The translations under genes were made by a program, and so were the position numbers. Positions 1 through 11,900 of a stretch of 64,000 nt of DNA are shown here, piece after piece. This stretch comes from Acanthaster planci. Taxonomy: Eukaryota > Echinodermata > Asteroidea > Valvatida > Acanthasteridae. The notes below the pieces were generated by a model, which saw only the letters and a list, made by a program, of their open reading frames with translations, did not search any database and had not been told where the DNA came from. How positions within the stretch are numbered: position 1 is the first letter of the stretch; every line of letters starts with the position of its first letter. The DNA lies in contig NW_019091365.1 in NCBI RefSeq assembly GCF_001949145.1, positions 2,116,549 through 2,180,548 of the forward strand, in the 5' to 3' direction.

Positions 1-2395
1 TACATTATAAATAATTCTAATTCAATCTATCTGTTGATCGAAAACGTTGATTACCGGAGAATTACATGTTCACGGACTCCTTGACATTGAGCATAAAAGC
101 ATTATAATTCTATAAACACTGACTTCCCCTTCAAATAGCGGAATTGAGAGTGTTTAAGTTGAAGACATACTTTTGTTGCAAAGTAAGAACAAACAGTTGT
201 CCTGCTTTTTTCCCTTTGGGTTGGTACATCCTTCTTTTTAGTCATTATGATGACAGCAAGTTTCTGACTTTACATTGGGTTTGTAAAACTGAAACATATT
301 CTCAGAGTTACCACAATGTTCGCTGTAACACGAAAGATGATATGCTGTTGCTTTTAATTTTCATAAGTCTCACCCACACTATGTCTCCGTCTATTCACAC
401 ATCCACAAGCCTCAAACGCCAGTTTTAACTCAAAACAGGGTAGGCATTATCCCCGCAAACAGGGCTGTATTGGCTCTCTTTTACAACTTGTCTCTTATAT
501 GTGGTGGCGACAGATAAGAGACAGATTGTAAAAGCACGGAGGTAGGAAGACCTCCATGGTAAAAGAGAGCTACTACAGCCCTGTTTGTGGGGATAGGTAG
601 GCACGTGCACAACCGCCTTCATTGCAGTTCGCGCTTTGTGCGACCACCGTCGACCACCACGTAGTACTGAATGAAAAGATTACCTCGGTGAAGTTGAGTT
701 AAGATGTGAGGACGCAAACAAACGAATGAAGCTTTTGCGTAACACCCTGCAGACCATAATGTCACACCATTCTTTTGAAGTTTGGGCTAGAACTTTCTAG
801 ACAGGGTCATGAAAATGCTTCCGCCAAATTAGTTTTGTAGGCCTGAAATAGCTATAAACGCCCCATCAAAACAAGAGGGAAGCATTTCAGCCTGGTCGAT
901 TCTCCAACTGATGGATTTTCGTCAGCGAAGGCAGAGGAATAAGTTTCCCAAGAAATGTCGCCGACGGTCATTTTAAAAATTTATTTATTTTGAACTTGGA
1001 AAGCATCATTGTCTTACGAATGGTATTACCATCTTCCATTGGAGGAGGGAGAACGAGCAATATGTTGCAAATAAAAGGTAGACTCCTTTTTAGACAAAAT
1101 TTCCCATCCCCTTTGGGACGCACGAGTTGGATACATCACTTTTGAGTTACAGTGGATAAAGCTGGAGACGATCTGATCAGTGTTTACTTTTCACATTTTC
1201 CGGGTGTAAAAATGACGGCTTCATCCCCGTAGTAGAAGATACGACCAAATTTCGTTGACATACAAAGTACCAGCTCTTGTTCAAAGCTTCAATATACCTT
1301 TCATTTTACAGACCCTCTAAGAAATCGTGATCCCCCGTGAAAACTCTTGGCTCTGAAAAAAAACAATAAAAAAAAAAACATATACTGAGGGCCCCTACCA
1401 TACTGAAATTATGTCGTTTTTCAGGCCAGTTTCATTTTTCGAATTGGGCTTACATGAAAAGAATGCAAGTGACTTGGTAGCACCGGATCTGGAGCCTGAA
1501 CAAAATGAAATGAAAATGTTTTAGTTCTGTCTTTCTTTCTTTTTTACATACAGAAATTTACATACAGTGTCTGTTTCTAAGATTTGGTGTCAGCGCGCTC
1601 TTACTGGGACATATCCTTGGCGAGTGTTACTTTCATTTTAAATCCACAATTCTAGTGGATTATTTCTGTTCTGTTTGTCATGTGACTAATTATTAAAATA
1701 CATGTAAAGATAAACATATTTTTGAAAGAGCGCCGAGACTATTTTCAAAGCTTACCAAAATATTAAAGAAAAGGGTGTTTTTTCCCTGAGAAACACGAGA
1801 TTGAATAATGGTTAGTGAACCCTTTCCTTTAATTTGTAACAACTGTGGATTCAAGTCACAACGGATGACGTGTAAACACACATAATTTTCATTTTGTTCC
1901 ACGGAGAACGTGTAACCCGTTTAAGAATTTTTTTACTTCAGCGGCCTACCCCGTCGTGCTTGATTGGGTCAAAGCGCAATCGCAAGGTTGAAGAATTTAT
2001 GGGTAAAAAAACCCGTCTACAGCAGCTTCTTCGGGTAAGAAAATCCGACGTTAACTGGCTATCGTATCACGGGTTGTATAATGGTGGTTTCAACCATAAT
2101 GCGCAGCTAAATCCAAATGGTTTTCAGAGATCAGGAATTGTGTAAAACTAAAACAGCGCCCTCTTTCACAGTACAACGAATGTAAGCAACCGGTGGGGGG
2201 TGGCAACCTGATTTTTTAATTAACTGAAGGATTTGAACGAATGTCTGTTGTTCTTAAAAGCTTGGGGATTGATTTGAACAAGATAAATTGATCATTAATT
2301 CTGGCTGAACAGATGCGCAAAAGAAAATCAGGCTAAGTCTAATTCCCAAAATAAAGTTTCAGAACGAGCCTAATGTTGTTTTCTATGGTTTCAAG
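1..2395. other. Upstream intergenic DNA, no gene recognised
   Basis: AT-rich DNA upstream of the C22orf23-like gene. The only structured element I can support is the inverted repeat at 447-595. Short open frames here (for example around 1894-2145 +) match no family I recognise and have no convincing splice context. An A-rich tract lies near 1357-1380. The promoter of the downstream gene should lie in the right part, but no clear TATA box or other core element stands out. Confidence 0.5.
447..595. mobile_element. Small inverted-repeat element (MITE) with 8-bp target duplication
   Basis: The ends are inverted copies of each other: TTATCCCCGCAAACAGGG on the left and, on the opposite strand, TATCCCCACAAACAGGG on the right. 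Similarity continues inward through a GGCTGTA and a CTCTCTTTTAC block. The direct repeat GGTAGGCA flanks it exactly at 439-446 and 596-603. An 8-bp target duplication fits hAT-type transposons, although the termini are not a classic hAT end. It is about 150 bp, has no coding capacity and is therefore non-autonomous. The family name is inference; the TIRs and the duplication are directly visible. Confidence 0.75.
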
Positions 2396-5300
2396 ATGTC
2401 GGCCGGGAAGCAGAGAGGTGTCGCCAAAGGCGGAATGTGGAATACTCAAACACCGCAGTATAGCAATGAAACTCAGCAACTGTTGAAAGGTGTGTATCTG
2501 CAGACTATCATCCACGTTACTGTATGTTTACAGGGTGAAATGTGGGATAAATGTGAAGATAACGAGAGGTTAATTTCGTTGTTATGCCAAACCATGGAGA
2601 AAGGAGTGGAGGCCAAACCACTGCCAAGCATGCCTAGGCTACTTGTAGAACTCAAAGTCACTACTCGGGATTCGTACTCCGTCATACTCCGTGTGACCGT
2701 TGCCGACAAGGTTTGCATTGTGTCGTAACGCTATGGGTTTTGGAATCAGGCTTTTGTGGTAAAATGATTCACTGGTGTAAGAAAGCTATTAAATCAAATT
2801 TTCCCCTGTCAGCCATGTCAGCAAGCCTGATTAATCTATGGGGCAGTGCAGACATCCGGGATTCTCGCAAAATGACAGGTAGGGCCTACTGCGCTGGTGA
2901 AAACAGTGACCCTGGCGACGTACGCACGCACCAGCCAGTCCGAGGACCGGGTTATACAATCTTTTCTTTGATCTGTACGTACGCGCACGCTCATTGCAGT
3001 TGTTCAGTTGTTTTCACCCACACCCATTTGCAGTGTGGTTGCTATGTATTTTTGTGAAACTCCCAAATGTCCGCGCTGCCCCATACCCCTTAAAAAGCAG
3101 GATAACAATGCCTTGACTGTTGTTACGGCAGCCGTAACGCATCTCTCATTTTCTATCGATACGGCACTGCAACTGCGCAAGCACGCCAACTAACATGTAA
3201 GCGCAGATTTCAGACTTTGTTTCCCTTTCAAAAAAAAAATCCTCCAAAGCCTCCGATGAGAAAAGAAAAAAAGATTCCTGCTTAGGCCTATACAATTAGA
3301 AACCAATATAAAAACAATTATGGTATAAAACATGAAATTTAGGCCAAAAAAAATAAAATGGTCCAAGCGCGAATTCGAACTCACACACTAGTGGTTCAAA
3401 CCTTCCACCTTGACCACTTGGCCACAAGCGTTCAGTGTTCAAGGTAATTTTAAAATATATAAAGCATCGTGATGATCAGCTACGTCATCGCACTTGCGCA
3501 GTTCAGTGCCGTAACGATAGGAAATGGGAGATGCGTTATAGCTGCAGTAACGATAGCCACTTCGTTTTGAAAAAAATTAGATTTTGCTCACCAATTTCTC
3601 ATTTCCACCCATTGACTGTCGCTCTGTTCATGCTGTTCGAGTTTATCAGACTGCACGTGCATTGAGCCCACGTATGACCGTGCTTGCTCCGCAACTTGTT
3701 TCAACCATTTTCAGTGGCGGGGATGACATCTTGTGTTGTTTTCGTTGGACTGTCTTGGCTGCCGCTGTGATCTGGAAACACCCATGGGCAGGACGGGCGA
3801 CATGTGCTGTGATCTGTAGCAGTGACAGATTACGAGACTTAAAAATCTACGACACCATGCATACCCTGTTGGCTCAAAGTCACACAGAGTATGACGGAGT
3901 AGTGACTTTGAGTTCTCGAAGTAACCACTGCAATGACTGGGGTTTAGCCAAGGCTATTGTACTAGTACGACTAACTTAGGAATAGGATTAGTAATTTATA
4001 ATGCAGGAATGTTAAATATTGACAGACTGAGGAATCTCATGTTATAAAAAGTAAAAATACATGTACCATTCTTTATTAAAGTTAATTTTCCTCTAAATGA
4101 TTTAAGCATATTTTTCCAATTGAACTGCTAGACTGCTGGAAGACTTGAAGTTTGAAGTTGTTTGAATTGCTATAAAATTTAAAGGAAATGTTTTGTTACA
4201 ATGCCAAACACCAGGATCGCCCTTCCAAAAAATATATCTTGTGTGGTACGTCTTGGCCACCGTAGATTTCAAGGAGTGCCAGCTGCATAGATATAGGCAG
4301 GGATTTTTACACACACATGTGGTCGAACCCAATAAAAGCTGTCTACTCCTGGGCACAACAAGAAGTAACGTTTTTGTGTGCATTGCTTCAATGACAGACA
4401 GACTGTTAGTTGTAAAAATAAAATTACCTCTAAAGAATTTCAACTGCAGTGTAGTTTTTTGGAAATTTTGTTTCAAAGCCTTAGGCGCACAGAAAAAGGA
4501 GGATTGAGGATACTTTACCCACTAGCCGCGTTGGGATTGGTCAAGCTGTCATGCTGCTGACAACAATGGAAAGAGTACATGCTGCTGATTTTCTGTGGCG
4601 TGGATGGGCAAAATACTCATGAATATCAACTTTTTCATGAGATGTAACCTGGAGAACTTCCCCAGCACATATCTAATTTTTGTTGCACAAGTTGTATTTG
4701 TGATGGCAGAGTAAATGGCATAATCGAAACAGCCAATGCAAAATTGTACTCAACTATCTGCAAGGTTTGTAAATTCTTACAGTTGCTTTCCACAGACAGA
4801 AGAGGTAAGATGTTGGGCACGATTGGTTGTATTGTATAATACATGGTGGAAAGTAGTTGGCAGCCCAATAGGGAAGCCTTGCTGTACTTTGTCACTGAGT
4901 AGACAACAAAAACTGCCCTCCACGATGATGCACTGTGCATGTACTCGATAAATAAGGTGATCCGTTTTTATTTTTTGTTTGATCTTTAGTTATGATGCAA
5001 GAATCAAAGTTAAATGCTTTCCAACAGAGGCAACTGAAGGAAGCCATGAAAGGTGAGAGCTCAACCCCCCCATAAGCAGCTCAAATGTATATGGAAAAAG
5101 CTGTCATTTTAGTTTTTCTTCTCATGCATTAAACATTTCATCAAGTCAAGATTGGCTTTCAGTGCTAAAGATAGTTGAGCTGGCTACCTCAAAAACTATT
5201 CTTAATGAGTATCGTAGCCACAACAAACTAGTTTAAATAAACACATCCTGGAATTGCCAGTTGTACAGTTTGTACCAAAGAGAAGATTTTTTGAGTAAAG

Positions 5301-7570
5301 ATTTGTACCCTGCGAGTGACTTTTCTCAGATGTTGAACATTAAACATTTCAGTTTTCATCAGTTTGATAATTATACAAAATCACTTTTGATAGAATCCAT
5401 CATTGTGAGCGGAGATTTTTATTGAATCAAACTTGAACCTTTATAAGACTTTCAAGTTTTGCAAAAACAAAGATTGATGGCATACATGTATCATGTTAGA
5501 CTTGCATTCAATGCTTTTATTACGTTAAAGAATCAAAATGTTTTCGAGTTTGTATTCCGTTGTAAAATATCTGTTTATTTTGAAGGGGGAGGTGCACTCC
5601 CAATGAGATGTAATCCAACTACTAGTGCAAAGCCATGTGCCCCTTCTGCAGCCAAACCCAAGAGTATCCGGGTTGACCCTAGGGGTCACAGTGGTGGGCT
5701 GAGGAAGAAAGAAGACATTGAAGACTCTGGGGCCTATGAGAGACAACAGTACAGACCTAGCCCACAGAGTGAGTTCTGGATTCAAAAGCTTTTGTGTGCC
5801 ACCTCTGATTCCAATCTGCTTGGACGTTTGAGGAACACTTTTTCCGAGGTTGAGGAAGGTAGAGCCCAGACACGTCTATTTTTGACATCTGCAGTAGTAG
5901 TGAAGTCCTAAAAGAAGTGTCCTAAACTTGAGGATTCAGACGGTGGATTATACGATTCTAACCCCAAATGACCTGGGAGTGAGGGTTGGCAAACAATGCA
6001 GTGTGCTTAATACAAAAGTAATTTATTGCAATTTTCAATCGTGTTGGGTCTGAGTTCATTTACATGGTGGTGTCAAACGGATAACAGAACCTTGATCCAG
6101 TTGACTGTACATGCTACAGAGAGGTACTTACTTCTTTTGTAGAAGTTGGAGTTTGTAGGAGTTGTGGAAAAAATTGCATTGCGCTCATAGGTGTTTACAT
6201 TTCTAGGACTAAAAAGTGCTCAATCAGAAAAGAAATAAGAAACCTTGCTGAATTGTCAAATTAGTTGGTAATCAAATACATGTGGTATTTTTCTGTTCTT
6301 TTTGTTGTTAAGTACATGTATGTATATATTCTGAGCAGTATTTTTGACTTATGCATAGCTGCTTCATGAAATGGGTCCAAGTGCTTGTAGCTTGGACCCC
6401 TTTGCTCGAGGAGCTTGTAATTAGAAAGATACTTGTGTTTTTTTTTAAACTTCTATTGTGTGGTCTCGACCTTATATTTTCCATGTAGTTATTTTTATAA
6501 TGTCAATGAAATTCTCCTTGCAGAATCGCTGGAAAAGGAGAAGGGTAGGTTACAGAACATCATGGCGTTTGGAGAAGACAAACCACCTGTCACAGAAGAG
6601 AGGAGGAAGGAACTACTCCAGGCTCCGACACCAGAACCGGAACCAGATAGATTCACTGAATGTAAGAATTTGGAACTAATTTCGATTTGGAGTTTGTATT
6701 GTCTTGTCTTTATGTATGTATTTCTCATTTATCCTATGGAAACTTCTCAGTGGGACAGTTTTCCAGTGGTGCTTAGCGGCTGTACATGCAGTACATTTCA
6801 TTAAAATTAAAAAACTTTGTTTTTAAGTAAAAAACCAAAATTAAGTTTATTATGTTTGATCTGTTCTTTTTTTCTTTACATTCTCCTTTTCCAATTGTGA
6901 TCTTGGAGTTTTCTGGTTAAATGGCAAATATCTGAATTAACAATAGCCCAATTGACCATTGCAGTTTATTTAAGGCAATGAAATTTAGAAAGTTTGATGG
7001 AATCAGTATTTGACAGAATCATGATGTGTCCTTTCTTGTCCAAATCAACAGTGGAGGCTGAGATTAGGGAGCGGGCTGAATTTCTGGAAGACATGACCCG
7101 TTTAGGCAAAGGCAAAGAGTACCAAGCCATCATAGCCACAGAAATATCACAGGTAAGTAAAACCAGCTGGTGGACGGTGTTGCTCTAGTGCTGGGTGGTT
7201 GGGATTTCAAGTGGTTACGTAGTGCCATTGGCTTTCCACAGTTGCATTTCCTTTGCCTTTTACCTCACTTGTGTAGGAGAGTTAATCGGGTATGCAACTG
7301 GGAATTTAAAAAAATTAAGTTCAAAATAAGAAAGTAAAAAGAGTTTAAAGTCTAAAAAAGTATAAAAGTTTGACCCAGCTGTTTTCGGAGGAGTTGGGAG
7401 TCTTGATCAGTTTTTCTCTCATAAAGCTCGTTTGATTGTTATTTTTATAGAAACTGCGCGAGATGGAAGTCATTGACAAGAAGCGCACAGCACAACTCCA
7501 CAAAGCCATCCAAGCTAAAGAACAACAGACCATAAACCCAGTACCCACAGAGGGAGGGGATGGCAACTGA
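2396..7570 (+). CDS. C22orf23: UPF0193 protein EVG1 homologue (C22orf23-like), six exons
   Basis: Coding exons are 2396-2489, 4990-5052, 5586-5768, 6524-6661, 7052-7152 and 7451-7570. Every junction is GT-AG with fitting phase, giving one 232-residue frame ending in TGA. The protein carries the hallmarks of the UPF0193/EVG1 family (human C22orf23 is of similar length): VMMQESKLNAFQQRQLKEAM in exon 2, ALPMRCNPT in exon 3, LEKEKGRLQNI in exon 4, and a charged, probably helical end with EIRERAEFLEDM, GKEYQAII and EISQKLREMEVID. No signal peptide or membrane segment is visible. The molecular function of the family is not established to my knowledge, so none is assigned. The start is the first ATG of exon 1, just after TTTCAAG. 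Intron 1 holds a nested foldback element. The gene converges with NOL12. Confidence 0.92.
2648..3917. mobile_element. Foldback-type element with two nested inverted-repeat pairs, in intron 1 of the C22orf23-like gene
   Basis: Outer arms at about 2648-2730 and 3854-3917 are inverted copies: both read AACTCAAAGTCACTACTC then CGTCATACTC and GTGTGAC, followed by a GCAT..TGTCGTA block. The left arm carries an extra stretch of about 14 bases. A second inverted pair lies inside, at about 3120-3187 and 3489-3554, sharing TAACGCATCTC and ACGGCACTG and about 85% alike by eye. A tRNA-like SINE (3361-3430) lies between the inner arms. There is no transposase frame. The total size of about 1.27 kb fits a non-autonomous foldback or DNA element with a later SINE insertion. 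Confidence 0.65.
3361..3430 (-). repeat. tRNA-derived SINE head
   Basis: Read on the minus strand, this has a pol III A box (TGGCCAAGTGG) and a B box (AGTTCGAATTC) spaced as in a tRNA. It is followed by an AT-rich body rather than a clean 3' acceptor end. It is therefore a tRNA-derived retroposon and not a functional tRNA gene: the cloverleaf stems do not close well. It lies inside the foldback element at 2648-3917. Confidence 0.65.
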
Positions 7571-8397
7571 TGGAATGGCAGGAATTGTGTAGATAATCAT
7601 TAAATAATATTGTTGTATACATGTATATGTTATGTACAATATTTTTTTTATTTATTCCTGATGTGTCAGAAGAGGGTGCGGGTTAAAATTCATAGACTAT
7701 TATTAAAAGTGGGAGTATAATAACGGAAGCGGCCTGCTCTTTCCTTCAGTGAGGATGGATTTGAATTGCTGAGCATTCTCTTATGATCATGTCAAAGGAG
7801 AAGCCTATGTTGAGAATTTTTTTTAAGAAGGGGTCAAAAAAGCATTTTTAGTGTCCATGGATTGGCCTTTTTGTTGCCTTTTTCTGTGCGGGATTTAAGA
7901 ACAGGATTAACTGCAACAATTTTAACGCTGGCTCGCTGTGAGGTTTACATGTGCTGTGGGTCTCCCAACATCCGTCCAAAACTGTGTGCAACAATCCACT
8001 GGCATTTTTCTTGCACTAAATACAAATTCATGATGGTGTTAAACTACATGTACTTGACAAAATGTGTTGTAAATTTGTGGCAGCTTTATGTCAGCTTCAA
8101 CTGAAAAAAAAAAAAAGGTTTCCCGGACCACATTCATACCTTGAGATTTTTACCACAGGACATTGTACTAAATGAATTACATTATATTCCAGTAGGTACT
8201 GGGGTTGAATCTACATGAATTTAGTCATGACCAACTCTTCATTCTGCCCGAGTGTTATGAAATACAGTGGACATACATGTTTTGTACAGTGTACATGTAA
8301 ATTCAACTTTAGTTTCGTGTTGTGCTCGAATTGAAAACCGATACCAAATTTGTACAGTACTTTCAGAGCGTGTATTACATCTGTGTATTATTTGAGG

Positions 8398-8403
8398 AAT
8401 AAA
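8398..8403 (+). terminator. Candidate poly(A) signal AATAAA of the C22orf23-like gene
   Basis: This is the first canonical AATAAA hexamer on the plus strand after the stop codon at 7570. It implies a 3' UTR of roughly 850 bases. It is a candidate only, because other weaker hexamers lie upstream. Confidence 0.4.
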
Positions 8404-8802
8404 GTAAATGCTTAAAAACTGTAGACTAAAGTCTTGAGTTTGCTGCAAACATACCGTGATGGTAATTGCTGTTAATACATACATTCAAGAGAAATACTAA
8501 CCAAGTACACTAAATATGACTGACAAACTTTCAAAGTTATGACAAAAATCTATTTGCTTTACCAGTAGGAATCTTCCTAAAATTGTCCTTGAGGGCATCA
8601 AGACTTAAAGCTCCAAGTAAAGTATTAGCTGAGCTGGACAGTCCTAAAACCATTGATATGCTGTGAAACCTAGAGGAGGATTTCAGATACCAGGTTGGAG
8701 TGAGTTTACTGAAGTGTTTGGATAGCCATTACAGAAATAAGTTTCTCCACAAAACTGCACTCCTACAAAAGAATAAGGACTGTTGAATCCCTTTGCTGTC
8801 AA

Positions 8803-8808
8803 TTTAAT
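8803..8808 (-). terminator. Candidate poly(A) signal ATTAAA of NOL12
   Basis: On the minus strand ATTAAA lies about 165 bases after the NOL12 stop codon. I saw no canonical AATAAA between the stop and this point. Weak candidate. Confidence 0.3.
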
Positions 8809-8969
8809 ATCACAACTTGGCAGTTTGCAAAAAAGTAGAACTCAGCAGTGTCATGAAATCAAGTCCCGGTTGCTTGGTCAAAGAAAGAGCACTGTCATCA
8901 CTTCTTGAAAGTTGAGTTAGCTGCAAGAGTGTCACTATAAAAAATTTCGCAGCTGTACATCGGAATAGT

Positions 8970-11900
8970 TTATCTCCGTTTTGCACCATAACCCCCTCCT
9001 CTGTGCCTCCCTTGAGTCTTGAGTCTTTTAACACCTCTAGTGTTTGCTGCTCCCTTGTGAAGACCACCTTTGTGTCGAGCTGAAGAGCCGCCTCTGTGCC
9101 CCAGTTTCTTCCGGTTGAGTTTACTCTGCAGCTTTTGCAATTTGGAGCTACGAGACAAAAGGGACACAAAACTGAAAATTTTGCTTGACAAAATAAGGAG
9201 TGTGTCATTTATCCACTACCAGCCCTGACTACAGATCACAGAATCTGCAAATCCACTGAAATGCTTGTGGCAATGCTGCTAACTTCAATGTTATGTTCTT
9301 AGTCTTTAATAATTTGCTCTCAAGTGGAACAAAGAATGGCATACTGTAAATACAAATGTATGCAAATTACTTGCATATAGGCAATTGCTATCTTCTCCAA
9401 GCAGGAACAAGAGAGGGTGTGTTTTCAACCAACAACAGTCGTTCAGTGGGAGCTCACTGCATGCACGCAGTTTTATGAGTGTTTATGTGGGACGTGCTGA
9501 GCACATACATCCAATTTCTCTTTATGGTCTGTGCATGTGCGTCAGACCCCATGCACGAGCCAAGTTGGAAAACCTCCCACAAGCCTGTTTCTTTGCTGGT
9601 GACGGTCCACTTCACCTCAGGGCAGATGACAGAACTAAATACACGGTGTACATCAATGGACCCTTCGCTGCAGAATGTGATGACCAAAATTACATGTGAT
9701 TTGGACTTAAAACACTTTTGGTGACTTGTAACTTGATGTGCAACGACCAGATCCAGATTTAACTTACAAAAAATGACTTGTTACCAGCAGCAGTCAGAAG
9801 TTACTCCAGCAATCTAAGCCTATTATTTCACGGCTTGTGTGCATTTAAAAGAACCTCCAACTTTAACTTTCGACTTCCAGTTCGGTCTGCTGTGCTGATG
9901 CGTGGATGGGATCAATAATGCATGACTTGATGTATTGTTCGACAAGAAGCCTTGTGACTTGCCTTGCGTTTGGACTAATTGACTTGCAACTTGAATTGAC
10001 CTGTGATTGAGTGTTTGCAACTCAGTGACTGGGCTAAGTGACTAGTGAAATGACATGGTGCCATCTCTGTGAATTTGTAACAATTTACCTCTTTTTCTTG
10101 GCCGGATTTTTTTGTTTGTATTCTCTCTCCTCGGGGACTTGTTTGTCATCTTCATCACTCTCATCATCCTCATCCTCATACTCTGCCAATGCTTTGAGTC
10201 GAGACTGTGCAGGTTCCTTTGCATCATCGTCATCTTCATATTCCATCTTCAGAAGAAAGACACAACTGAGAAATTAACAATTAACAAAATCACTTTAAGA
10301 CACACTACATCGGTGTGTAACTGACAATACTGTCCCTGAAGGGCATTTGGGTGCCATCTTTACCTTGTTCATGCCCTGGTGGAATTTTCCACTGCAAGGT
10401 TTTGGTGCAATCAGTTGAGATGATGCACTTTGTGTCATTTTGCTGGGTAAATCAGCTAAAGCGCGCACTGTGTCCTCATTCGCTCATTTGACAAGATCAA
10501 AATGAGCCCATTACAGTTCTTGCACAGAGGTCAAGAATGAGAGGCAGAGCGTCAGCATCCTACCTTGTTCTCCCCGATGCCACCGTGTGCTGCCAACAGA
10601 TCCAGGGCTTCTACTGTGACTCCCCCGACCGATTCGACAGTGACTGTGTGCTCGGCATGGTCATAGACTATCGGCTGTTTGTCTCTTGCTGGTGTGTCTT
10701 CATCTGCAGATGATAGAAAGATGATAGAAAGAAACAGAGGTACAGTTGTACAGGTAAATATTCCTTAATCTTTCAGCAGCATGGGAATCATTTAAAGGAG
10801 ACAAGGTTATTTCAAAGACTGCACAGGTTTCATGTGAATTTTAAAGGGACATCAAAATGAAATTATTCTACACTGTCACACCATACAGATTTAGCAATTT
10901 TACTTTCCATATAAGGTACTTTCGTCTCATTTAACAAGTGAAATTTAAACATACTGTACCAGTCAGTGAGACAACAATTTAAAGTGAAAACATAATCTTA
11001 TTAAGTAGTCTGGCAGAATGATGTGTGAAAGGACGAACAGAAATGTACCATATGCATGTATGCTTCTACTGGTACACCATAATTGTATAGTCCTTTTTTC
11101 CTACACTTTTGCTATTGCAACCCTTTTGATGTATTAACTGTCAATGGACTGGACTCACATTACAACCGGCTGATTTACTGAGAATCACAAATATATGAAC
11201 TGTTACATTCCCGAGTACACCTACCAGGGAAATGCAGCTCCCGCCACCCAGCCTGCCTGGCTTTCCTTGTCTCCTGACGCAGTTTCTGCTTCTCCTCCTT
11301 GAGCTTCAGCTCCTGCTGCTCCCTAGCGACTCGTTTCCTCTCCTTCTTTCGCTTCTGAAAGCCAGTCAAGAAATCCCTGTGCGACACGGGAAAATGCAGT
11401 TTGAAAATGCTGTTTGTAAAAGAGTGAAAATATGTCCAACAAATTCACAAAAATCATCCACCTGTGGTCATTTGAGTACACAACGAAGTGGATCTGTAAA
11501 ATCGAAATCACGCTGGGTAATCATGTGATCCACTTTTCAGTGAGATGCAGAGCAAAGGGCAGTTTGCCAAAATATGTGGGATAAATGTCCATGAATCAGC
11601 TATGCAAGGAAAGATTTGTGCAATTGCTAGACATGCTAGATTCACCGCAAACTCTAGCCTCTGCTTTGCAAAATGTTCTATGCAATTGTCCATAGTACAC
11701 AAACCAGTTCCCACATGATCAACCAACTGTGCAGATTTGGTCTTACACCATCAAACACTGCCAACCGCTCAGACAATGATAAAAGTTTCATATCAGATCA
11801 TCAGTCTGTACAGGTGTCATTTGAACACCAACACACTTACTTTACTTTATAAACCTGTTCCCCTACTGAACCCACTGCTTCACTAAAAGCCTCCAGGGAA

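Larger units (their letters stand above)
7571..8969. other. Tail-to-tail 3' UTR region of two convergent genes
   Basis: This holds the 3' UTR of the C22orf23-like gene (+) and that of NOL12 (-). A canonical AATAAA on the plus strand at 8398-8403 is the best poly(A) signal for the former. On the minus strand, ATTAAA at 8803-8808 could serve NOL12. No coding frame with family similarity was found. The exact cleavage sites cannot be read from sequence alone. Confidence 0.5.

Noticed and set aside
489-526. CTGTCTCTTAT resembling the Tn5 mosaic end used in library adapters
   Set aside because: Only about 11 bases match, the rest of the mosaic end is absent, and the motif falls inside a natural inverted-repeat element with a target duplication.
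1894-2145. 83-codon open frame upstream of the C22orf23-like gene
   Set aside because: No family likeness and no clear splice sites.
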